In this document: positions 55,711 to 64,000 of the stretch, piece after piece
Layout of the letters: each line of letters opens with the position of its first letter
Position numbering within the stretch: the stretch's first letter is position 1
Assembly (NCBI RefSeq): GCF_963678635.1
Contig: NC_087071.1
Location: 12,537,088 to 12,601,087, forward strand
Source of the DNA: Symsagittifera roscoffensis
Taxonomy: Eukaryota; Xenacoelomorpha; Acoela; Convolutidae
Reading direction: 5' to 3'
Length of the DNA: 64,000 bases
Notes under the pieces: generated by a model
The model's database searches: none
Seen by the model: only the letters and a program-made list of their open reading frames with translations
What the model was told of the DNA's origin: nothing
Program-made: the position numbers and the translations under genes

Positions 55711-56983
55711 CTATAAACTTTGACAAACTATTGCAAAGTAGCACTTTTATAACAAGTGTTAGTTGTATTGTTCTTCGACGACTACTCTGTATAATCAAAG
55801 CAAGTAGAATCATAACTTATTCCGTTGCGGTTGAGCAGTAAAATGATTGTAGGTTTTTTTGGATAAAAAAATGTATATATCTGATGTTAGATGACAAACA
55901 ATTAATTTATGTACAGAAAACATAAAAATATGGGTTGGAATAAAAAAAAAATTGGTATCGAGATTAGAAGCTTTTGTTCGGTATGGGAAGGCAGGTAAAC
56001 CATTTAAGCAACTACAAAGATAAGGAATAAAAGTTAGTACGCTTGAACACTGCAGATTGAAATTTTTTTTTAAATTTTGCGATAACGAATTGTATATTAA
56101 TACATAACCGCATCAAACTTATGCAAAAACTCGATTATAAAAGGTTTCCGAGATCAAAATGATTGTCCAAAGGCAACCTCTGCCAACAAAATTGATTGGA
56201 AATTGATTGTCACGCATTATTTTTGCGAAAATTAAATTTTTATTACTGAAAAATATACAATAAAGAAAATTATAGTATGTTGGTTGAGTCATTACATGAA
56301 ACATTTTCCACTTTTTCTCATATCGCATTGTTTTGAAAAAAAAAACATTTGTGATATCACTTGATTTGAAAAAATTATTCTGATAAAAAAACAGATTGTT
56401 ATGTTTTATACTCAAATTTCAACACTAAAAACTCAAATTTCACACTAAAAAGTTTTTGAGGTACGCTACCCTGCTATCTAGCATATTGACATAAACTCCC
56501 TCATTTTAACTGCAACAATAAAACCCTCCATCCTAACTTACATACATACCTTACACTGCTTACAACAACCCTCCCTCAGTTGTGTGTTAAATGTGAGGAG
56601 TTCGTTAAATGAGTCATTGCATTAAATATTTTTCCACTTTTTCTCATATTGCATTGTGTTGAAAAAACCATTTGCGATATCTATCAAGCATTGATGATTG
56701 AAAAACTATCCTTTATCTCGAGAAAAAAACTCAATAAGTTAAAATCGAAAAACGCACTTGTTTTTTTTTCGGTAAATTTGTAAACTAGTAGAAAACTCTG
56801 CGTTAATGAAGTTAAATTAACCATTACCAAAAATTGTTCGTATTTCTGGTGAGAAATACTTGACTTCAATTTAATGTTTCGCCAAAAATTTTATTTGAAG
56901 AGCTTAAATAGAGCAAGAAGAACTTAAAAAAAAGTCTCATCTAATTTTTGATCAGCTAAAGGTAGGCTTTTTCAGTGAAAACT

Positions 56984-57055
56984 TCTCCTAGTGGAACTTG
57001 AACCCACACTCTCACGCTAGTTTTGCGTATGTGTTAAGCGCTCAGCCACATGGCC
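56984..57055 (-). ncRNA. tRNA-like pol III unit, copy 2
   Basis: Same boxes and T-arm as copy 1 within the second tandem unit (GGTTCAAGTTCC). No acceptor stem. Confidence 0.4.
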
Positions 57056-58360
57056 TTGAAAGTTTAATAAATTTTGGCAAACTATTGCAAAGTAGCAGTT
57101 TATAACAAGGGTTAGTTGAATTGTTCTGCGACGACTACTCTGTATAATCAAAGCAATCAGAATCGTAACTTATTCCGTTGCGGTTGAGCAGTAAAATGAT
57201 TGTAGGTTTTTTTGGTTGTATATAGAAATTGTATATTTCTGATGTTAGATGACAAATAATGAGTTTATGTACAGAAAACATAAAAATATAGGTTGGAATA
57301 ACTAAAAAAAATGGTATCCAGATTAGAAGTTTTGTTCGGTATGGGAAGGCAGGTAAACTATTTAAGCAAATACTAAGAGTAAGAACAAAAGTTAGCACGC
57401 TTGACAGCAGCAGATTGAATCTTTATTTTTGTTTTGCGATAACGAATAGTATATTAATACTTAACCGCAACTAAGTTATGCAAAATCTCGATGGTAAAAG
57501 GTTTCCGAGATCAAAATGATTGTACGAAGGCAATCTCTGCCAACAAAATTGATTGGAAATTGATTGTCACGCATTTTTTTCTCAAAAATAAATTACTATT
57601 ACTGAAAAAATTCCTTCAAAAAAGATTATAGTTTGTTGAATGAGTCATTACATTAAAAGTTTTCCTTTTTTCTCATATCGCAAATGTTTTGAAAAAAAAA
57701 TTTTATTTTATGAAATGATTTCAAAAAAATATTCTGAAAAAGAAACAGAATGTTATGTTTTTTACTCACGGACTGCTCAAATTTCAACACTAAAAACTTA
57801 TATTTCAACACTAAAAAATTTTGGAGGAAGGCTACTCTGCTATTTAGCATATTGACATAACCTCCCCCATTTTAACTGCAACATTAAAACCCTCCATCCT
57901 ACCTACTCCTATTTTACATACCTACCACCTCCTGCTTACAACAACCCTCCCACTGGTGTAAGTTAATGTGAGGAGTTTGTTAAATGAGTCTTTACATTAA
58001 ATGTTTTCCACTTTTTCTTATATTGCATTGTGTTGAAAAAAACCATTTGCGATATCTATGAAGCATTGATACATGAAAAACTATCATTTATCTCGAGAAA
58101 AAACTCAATAAGTTAAAATTGAAAAACGCACTGGTTTTTTTGGCAATATTGTAAATTAGAAGAAAACTCTGCGTTAATGAAGTTAACTAAACCCGTACCG
58201 AAATAGGTTCTTATTTCTGGTGATATATACTTGACTTCAAATCTAAATATTTCGCGGAGAATTTTGTTTGACGAGCTTAAAGAGAGCAAGAATTTTTTAA
58301 ATTTTTTTCTCATCTAATTTCTGATCAGCTAAATGTAGGCTCTTTCTAGGTTGAAAAACT

Positions 58361-58436
58361 CTCCTGGTGGGACTTGAACCCACACTCTCACGCTGGCTTT
58401 CTGTTTGTATTAAGCGCTCAGCCATATAGCCTTTGA
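58361..58436 (-). ncRNA. tRNA-like pol III unit, copy 3
   Basis: The best preserved copy: perfect T-arm GTGGG-TTCAAGT-CCCAC, A-box-like TGGCTGAGCG, a TGGCT/AGCCA pairing, and a TTTTT terminator right after the domain (GAGAGTTTTTC). The acceptor is still unpaired. Confidence 0.45.
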
Positions 58437-58480
58437 AGTTCTCTAAGTTTTGGCAAACTAATTCAAAGTAGCACTTTTGT

Positions 58481-59817
58481 CATATATTTTGTCACTTTTG
58501 TCAAACTAATGCAAAGTAGCAAATTTGGAGTCGTGAACGGGTGATTGTAAGGCAAAGCTTAAAAAAACGTAACCAAAATTCAAGAAATTTAGAAATTATC
58601 TATGAATGTGTCAGCCAAAAACTAAACCCAATATAACAAACTAATGCGAAATGAGGTTTTATTCTAAATTTACAAAAGATTTTTTTCTTTTCATGATATC
58701 ATTGCATTATCAATAAAAATTGAAAAACGAACACAAAAGGATAAAAATCGATTTTGAGGAAGTATACTGATTCCTTTTTTATGAATAACTATATGCAATT
58801 ATCAATTCAGTAGACTTAATTTTTAAAAGTTTTTGAGGAGAATGAAAAAATCATTTTACTATAATTGATCTCTAAACAGGGAGCTCCAGTGCGGATTTTT
58901 TTAAATGACTTTACTCTTCTTAAATAATTAACAAGCTAACAAAAAAAAACAACAACTAAGCAACAATAACAAGTTTTAAAAATTTGAAATGATCTAAGCA
59001 CAGCTGTGAGTAACTGTTTGAAACCCAAATTCTCCAGATTTAGATACAAACCTGAAAATTTATATCCCTTTTTTAAATAAAAATTTTTTCGAGATGTTAT
59101 AATTTGAGATGATATCAAAGTTATAGAATGATTCAAGTTATAATTCGAGATAGTTCAAGTTTTAATTCGAGATGATACAAACAACTAACACGCTGCGATA
59201 CAACATTTGATAATTGATTTATGATGAAAATCAGAAATATAGCTCATTTTACAATAAATGTATGACAACACGATAAACACAATGTTTAAAATACGCATTT
59301 GTGATTTTATGCGTACAATACTGAGCTAGAAAATAAACTAAATCAAAAAAATTCAAGTGCTGTCAAAACAACAATATTAGTAAAAACCGAATGACAATCA
59401 AAAACTGTTAAACAATTTATGAAGTGTAATATCAGCTCTTTAAAATTTTGTGTTCAGAAAACTAACAAAACAGAAAACTGATGATTGTTTTCCATTCTTA
59501 AATAATTTTATAGATTTTTGTTATTTTGGATCTCCTTGTGGAAAAGTTGACACAAAAGCGAACTTGTTTTTGCTCAGACCTTCTGTTTGAAAAGTTACGT
59601 GAACGACCAATTTTAAATGACGCCATCTTCAAAAAGATTTTGTCCAGCTTGAAGATTATATCTGAAAACGAGAAATATAATGATTTTTTTTTGCTGGGCG
59701 TCCCTAGTTGCGCTAAAATCGTAATAATTGAATAAACAAAACTCAAATATGTTTTGGCGTGTGGTGAATTTGAGGGTAGCGTTAGCTTACTTTTCAGTAA
59801 AAGAGAGATGTTGTAAT
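58481..59817. other. No recognisable gene
   Basis: AT-rich. A few repeats of CAAGTTATAATTCGAGAT around 59090-59180. A 123-codon minus frame at 59869-59498 overlaps the hAT MITE and shows no domain. Confidence 0.45.
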
Positions 59818-60186
59818 CAGTAGCGGATTTAGGGGGGATAAAAACATCTGTGAAGTGACATTGAGGCAAAGTTCTCTAACCCCCTTTGTACTAATTTGAG
59901 ATATCCATTTTTGGTGACGGACCCTAAAATTTTCTAAAGGCGCTTTTGGCGCCAAAATATATTAATTTTGAGGGGGAAGCGCGCGCCAAAAAAAAAACAA
60001 TTTTTTGGTCAACATTTTCCAAAAAGTGCCTAAAAACACCGGAAATTTGGTCAAATTAGGGTTCTTTATACTGATTTGGAAGACCTCACGAAATCAATTT
60101 GGTCGGCCTAAAAAAAGATCGACAAAAATTTCTAAATCTTTTTGAAAGACCGCCCTCCCCTTGAGAAATTCCTAGATTCGCGCCTG
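59818..60186 (+). mobile_element. hAT-type MITE, complete, with 8-bp target duplication
   Basis: 369 bp with inverted ends CAGTAGCGGATTTAGG and CCTAGATTCGCGCCTG. It is flanked on both sides by GTTGTAAT (59810-59817 and 60187-60194), an 8-bp target duplication, the mark of the hAT superfamily. No transposase. Related copies at 27178-27544 and 36398-36650. Confidence 0.85.
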
Positions 60187-60927
60187 GTTGTAATAAACTG
60201 GGTTAGTAATTTGGTTGTTTTGATTCAATTTTTCCTGATAAAAATGTCTTGTTTGGCGTGTTTTATTATACTCCAAAAAGTTTATGACATTATTTAAAAA
60301 TGATTTTATAGTACATCTTGGATCTGCTTCTTACAATAACAATCCATAGTTTAGTTTCAATATCAGATGCTGTATTGTTAATCTGACGGGACTCAATTCG
60401 GCTTAGGTTTCATTTTTGATAATTCGGCAAACGTCATCTTGCGTCGGAGTCGTACTATCAGGATAGAACAATAATTTGATTGGGCGGGGGGGGGGGGGGG
60501 TGCTGTCAAAAGACGGTGTCGACGTTATGAGCAATCGGGTGGGTGGTGTGTTGAGTTTGTATATAAAAGCTAAAAGAGCTGCACGGGTTAAAAGGATTGG
60601 TGGCGAATGTAGAGTTCGTCAGTTTTATTTAACAAAGTCGGTTTTTATCCGGCTGAAATTGGGTTAAAACTTGAGTATATCATGGAGGCTTGGTTTGTTA
60701 GAGAAGAGACGTCAGTCGAGGCCAAGGTTCCAGTTTTGCTATTTTATTTTGTGGTGAAATGATTACTCGTTAAGTGGGGCTGATAAAGTAGTTAATCGTA
60801 TCGATAATCAAAAAATGGGTTGCATAGATACTCCCATGCCGAGGTCGGGTACTCATGTTGCCACCAAAATGGGTAGCCGAAATGGACTTTGTGCGACCAA
60901 AATTCCATCATCCCGCAAGAGGCTTGA
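60187..60927. other. Unassigned, with poly-G tract
   Basis: G run at about 60482-60500. GC rises after it; two short plus frames without a domain. Confidence 0.5.
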
Positions 60928-61022
60928 GTCGCGCAAAGTCACAACATGGGTCGCGCAAAGTCGCAACACGAGTGGCGCAAAGTCGCAACATGAGTCGCTC
61001 AAAGTTGCAAAACGAGTCGCGC
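60928..61022 (+). repeat. 22-bp minisatellite, about 4.3 units
   Basis: Unit close to GTCGCGCAAAGTCGCAACA plus TGA, repeated with few differences. It keeps a frame open on both strands by repetition, so those frames are not taken as genes. Confidence 0.85.
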
Positions 61023-61057
61023 GAATAATTAAATGCAACATAGATCAAAAAACGCAT

Positions 61058-61218
61058 TTCACATTAATGAAGATGTTGAAAAAGCAACCGATATTATTCG
61101 ATGCAGCACAAACTTATCACAAAAATTGCTAAAAATGATATCATGAAAAATATTGTGAAAAATTTGTGCTGTAATGAATAATATCGGTTGCATTTTCAAC
61201 ATTTTCATTGAGATGTGT
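61058..61218. mobile_element. Fold-back (hairpin) element with ~55-bp arms
   Basis: The arm containing GCAACCGATATTATTC is inverted at 61165-61216 (GAATAATATCGGTTGC). ~45-bp loop, small mismatches. No ORF. Confidence 0.75.
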
Positions 61219-61438
61219 TGTATGATTCTGGGCTATAGTAAGTGTTGGATTAATTCGATTTATTTTGGCTTTCGTTCCTTTTTTGTGCAATTATAATGTT
61301 TTTGTGGGCTGATGTTTGAGCAATGTTCTGCTAATTGAATCCTTTCATCATTAGCTTGTTTATTACATTGATTGTTCATTGCAATTGTATTGTATATTTT
61401 TTCAAGAAATTCCAACATTTTAACTTTGCTCAAAAAAA

Positions 61439-62359
61439 TGTAACATTCGCCCGGAAGATACATATCGACGGATAACAAAACTAAGTCTTAAGACGACTGG
61501 CTAGCGTCTAAACAGAGCTTTGCATGTTTTTCACCGTCTCTACCAAGCCAGTACTTTTCGGTGGTCTTTCTTACATCAGGCTGACAAAAACGTTACTGTT
61601 CTCCGGCTTCGACCAGAACGCTCAAATTAACTAGATTACATGCAAAAATAGTGAGCTCATGGCTGGGTCTCAGTATCCCCAGACCACGAGGTCACTCCTA
61701 AAAACAGGGCTACTACTTATTATATTACTATTGTTTTTGTTCAGTAGATAAAAATCATCATCTCCATCGAAGATGGATCAACCCTTCCCCCCCTACTTCT
61801 AGCTCCTCATTCTTGTCAAAACGAATTAAGATCTTAATTAAATTCAAGTCAGGACATGACGGATGCTAAAATTCAATATAAGTTCATAAAAGTCCACGTC
61901 CCGAGACCCTTCCGGATTCTTGAATCCGGTGAATCAAGCTTCTTAATATCCAGTTCACAATAACTCGGAAGGCTGGGTTTTACCCTTCACCGTTGCTCGC
62001 AACGGCCTTGCAACTATTGTAACAGCACAATAGTTGCAACTCGGAACGTCCTCTGCTGTTCGGTAGTTCGTTGTAGTTTTTTAGTCTCGATTTCGTACTG
62101 TTCGTAATCGCAGATAAAAGTTGTTCTGTTTTTTCTTGCTCTTTTAGCTAAAAATGGCCGTTTCTGACGTTTCTCAGAAATATGACGTCATAATTCGAAT
62201 TTTTAAAAATTAGAATTCCAGAATCTTCTAGCCTTCACCGTTTGGCTAATCGTTCAAATAACGTCCTTATCCGTTCTAAATCGCCAATTCGGAAGGCTTG
62301 CTGCTAAAATACCGAATTCTGCAGAGACTGCATTTTGGCCATTCTGGTCGAATGTCACA
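61439..62359 (-). repeat. 3' LTR of a second LTR retroelement
   Basis: 921 bp with inverted termini: minus strand starts TGTGACATTCG and ends CGAATGTTACA. Immediately upstream (minus) lies a purine-rich CGGGGAGTA that could be the polypurine tract, which makes this the 3' LTR of a minus-strand element whose body lies to the right. It contains two perfect hairpins, GCAACTATTGT/ACAATAGTTGC near 62012-62039 and CCGGATT/AATCCGG near 61913-61930. Not related to the gypsy LTR at 14455. The pair partner is outside the window. Confidence 0.68.
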
Positions 62360-63178
62360 TACTCCCCGGACAGTCCAGTCAATGTCCTCATTGAATCGCG
62401 CAATGTTCTAAGTGGTTACAGTGTCATCGAACAGAATTTACAAAATGCACGAAATTACTTTTACCTACGTCACATCGACTCACTGCAGAATATAAATGGC
62501 ATCATCCTACATCACTATAGCCTTCAAATTCTTTCATTAATCTGCACATTGAGGATATGACTTAAGATAAAACATATTTTCTGACTTCCAGTGTCACTAT
62601 CCCGATTGAAACTTCTTCTCCTAGATTTAAAAGGTGTTGGCTTGCAGGACAGTCCTGCCAACCAACAAGCTAAAATTATCCTACTATGCTCCTTCCCTTC
62701 GGAAATCTTGCTTGTTTATTGTCCTGAATATTAAAACTAAGGAACTTTGTGGTTAGAAAGAACAATGCAACAACCTCCCTCCTCAAGAAGTTACTCAAGT
62801 TTTCCATGTCACCACAAAGTGATCAGTCTTCCTAAGTGATTAAAAACAATCACGCAGGCTGGAATATTTAAATATACTCTTCCCTCAAGCCTTTCTAAAT
62901 AAATAATAAGTGAGTGTCTCTAAAGCCACTTCAACTAAAACCAAAATGCAAATTTATAAATGCAACAATTTCCAAACTCAACTAAATGTTTCAGTTTTCA
63001 ATTACAACTTGGTTGCTTGGTTTCTCACTTGAGTTTTTCACACACATAAAACAATTCTGAGTTTTAACGTTTCTTCATCATCCCTTTGTTCTCTTCTTTT
63101 TTCGTCGTTTAGAAGTTCTAAAACTTCTAAATTCTTCTAATTTTCCTTCTTTTTGCCTCTTGTTTTCTCGACCATTCA
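62360..63178 (-). other. 3' untranslated region of the second retroelement
   Basis: About 0.8 kb between the last ORF and the LTR. A 33-codon, very basic frame starts at 63179, its ATG overlapping the stop of the upstream ORF (TGATG), and ends near 63078. Otherwise non-coding. Confidence 0.5.
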
Positions 63179-64000
63179 TCAATGCTCCATTTCCTCCTCC
63201 TGTGACGCTGACTCTGCACTCTCGGTCTCCGTGTCTTGTAGCACGTCATTGACTATCCTGACGCTGTTGGAAGCCGTCCTACAACACTTCTGCTCTTCCA
63301 CCCTCTGTTTACAGCAAGGTAGGGGATCCACGTTTGATTCTCTGTTTCTACAGAAGCTGTTGTGGAGACACAACGCCACGTTTCTTTCCAAATCTTCTTT
63401 CAGCATCTCTGCCTTCTCATTTCCACTACGCTCGCTCGTCCTGGAAATTCTTTTCACAGCGGTGGTCACTGCATTCCGATGGGTCACGAAAGTTCGCTTG
63501 AAAGCTCCTGCCCCAATGTCCAGCTGATATTCACTGTACACTCTGCCATGTTTCGACATATGCTTTTTCGCATACTCGTACAACCATGCAGTCATGTTAG
63601 CTCTGAACCATGGCATCAATCGTTTTCTTGCCCATATCTTCTTCACTTCCATCGGAATGTTTAGAACTTTGCACATTGTCTCAAAAAGATCTAAATCTTT
63701 TAGACAATCTAATTTCTGCAATTGTTCTCTCGTCGGTGCCTCCTGTCTATTATTTTCTCTCACATGAGCTTCCAGCCATCGCATCGCCATCATAACTCCC
63801 ACTATCACTATTGTTATGGGCTGTGATGAATCTGGTAAACCCATGGAGAGCAGCTCTCCAGAGTCCCAGATCAACACCAGATTACTACGCTTGGGATACC
63901 ACCAGGTCTGCAGCAAGCAGTGGCAAGGAAACTCGTCATGTGTCAACATGATGCTCCTCCAATTCCGTTTTCCCGAAGCTTCCAGCAATGGCTCCACTTC
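63179..64000 (-). CDS. C-terminal part of an unidentified ORF of the second retroelement (partial)
   Basis: The frame is open from the right edge to TGA 63181-63179, about 273 codons; the true start lies outside. Features seen: a hydrophobic stretch near residues 60-75 (PITIVIVGVMMAMRWL), a Lys/Arg- and Trp-containing helical region (EVKKIWARKRLMPWFRANM), several cysteines late in the protein (CCKQR, QKCCR), and an acidic Glu/Ser-rich tail. No protease, RT, integrase or zinc-knuckle motif. Its position before a likely 3' LTR suggests the last ORF of the element (envelope-like, accessory or the end of pol). I do not recognise the family. Confidence 0.55.
   Translation of the reverse strand, partial: EVEPLLEASGKRNWRSIMLTHDEFPCHCLLQTWWYPKRSNLVLIWDSGELLSMGLPDSSQPITIVIVGVMMAMRWLEAHVRENNRQEAPTREQLQKLDCLKDLDLFETMCKVLNIPMEVKKIWARKRLMPWFRANMTAWLYEYAKKHMSKHGRVYSEYQLDIGAGAFKRTFVTHRNAVTTAVKRISRTSERSGNEKAEMLKEDLERNVALCLHNSFCRNRESNVDPLPCCKQRVEEQKCCRTASNSVRIVNDVLQDTETESAESASQEEEMEH

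Larger units (their letters stand above)
55372..58480. repeat. Tandem 1.33-1.38 kb repeat, about 2.3 units
   Basis: The anchor TTTATCTCGAGAAAAAA occurs at about 55383, 56711 and 58087. Units share AACGCACTTG, a tRNA-like block, TTCCGTTGCGGTTGAGCAGT, and a C-rich tail (AACTGCAAC..CCTCCATCCTA). The third unit stops after the tRNA-like block. Indels and substitutions show the duplication is not recent. Confidence 0.88.

Noticed and set aside
57135..57398. 87-codon frame with signal-peptide-like start, considered as receptor exon 1
   Set aside because: It is part of the 1.33-kb tandem repeat and has no donor in the phase required by the exon at 42124.
60853..61132. ORFs of 62 and 105 codons on opposite strands
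   Set aside because: Kept open by the 22-bp minisatellite, which has no stop in those frames.

Overview
The window is AT-rich metazoan nuclear DNA. It carries exons of an animal-type Cys-loop receptor with GT-AG introns of up to 15 kb, and almost everything else is transposable elements, their relics and tandem repeats. The species cannot be fixed from the sequence. No bacterial operons, CRISPR arrays or rRNA genes were seen.

Left end (1-14862, all on the minus strand): a nearly complete Ty3/gypsy-type, retrovirus-like element. Reading 5' to 3' (right to left) it has a 408-bp LTR with TG..CA ends, a tRNA primer-binding site, a 1.7-kb leader with internal repeats, a basic 155-aa ORF just ahead of gag, one uninterrupted 2740-aa Gag-Pol (capsid, CCHC knuckle, protease, RT, RNase H, integrase, GPY/F), four short abutting ORFs (two of them without any ATG), and an envelope-like glycoprotein gene. 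That last gene has one in-frame stop, after which its frame stays open to the window edge. The 3' LTR lies outside. A 364-bp solo LTR of a related element sits at 21321-21684 with a 4-bp target duplication.

Middle (about 20300-42124): four minus-strand exons of a nicotinic-acetylcholine-receptor-like ligand-binding domain (41937-42124, 26593-26637, 26162-26271, 20299-20412). Splice sites and phases agree, and the lengths 45 and 110 nt are those conserved in the nAChR family. Downstream of the first of these exons its intron holds seven or eight degenerate, tandem, exon-like copies of the exon's 3' end, three of which keep a GT donor.

Other repeats: a non-autonomous Helentron/HINE-like family (subterminal repeat TGTTCCGAC / GTCGGAACA, hairpins at both ends) occurs as scattered copies and as a 7.3-kb head-to-tail array of 12 units at 42852-50119. 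There are also hAT-type MITEs (one with an 8-bp duplication), fold-back elements, a 1.33-kb tandem repeat carrying a tRNA-like pol III unit (55372-58480), a 22-bp minisatellite, and microsatellites.

Right end (61439-64000): a 921-bp LTR and the internal 3' part of a second LTR element on the minus strand, with the C-terminal 273 codons of an unidentified ORF running off the edge.
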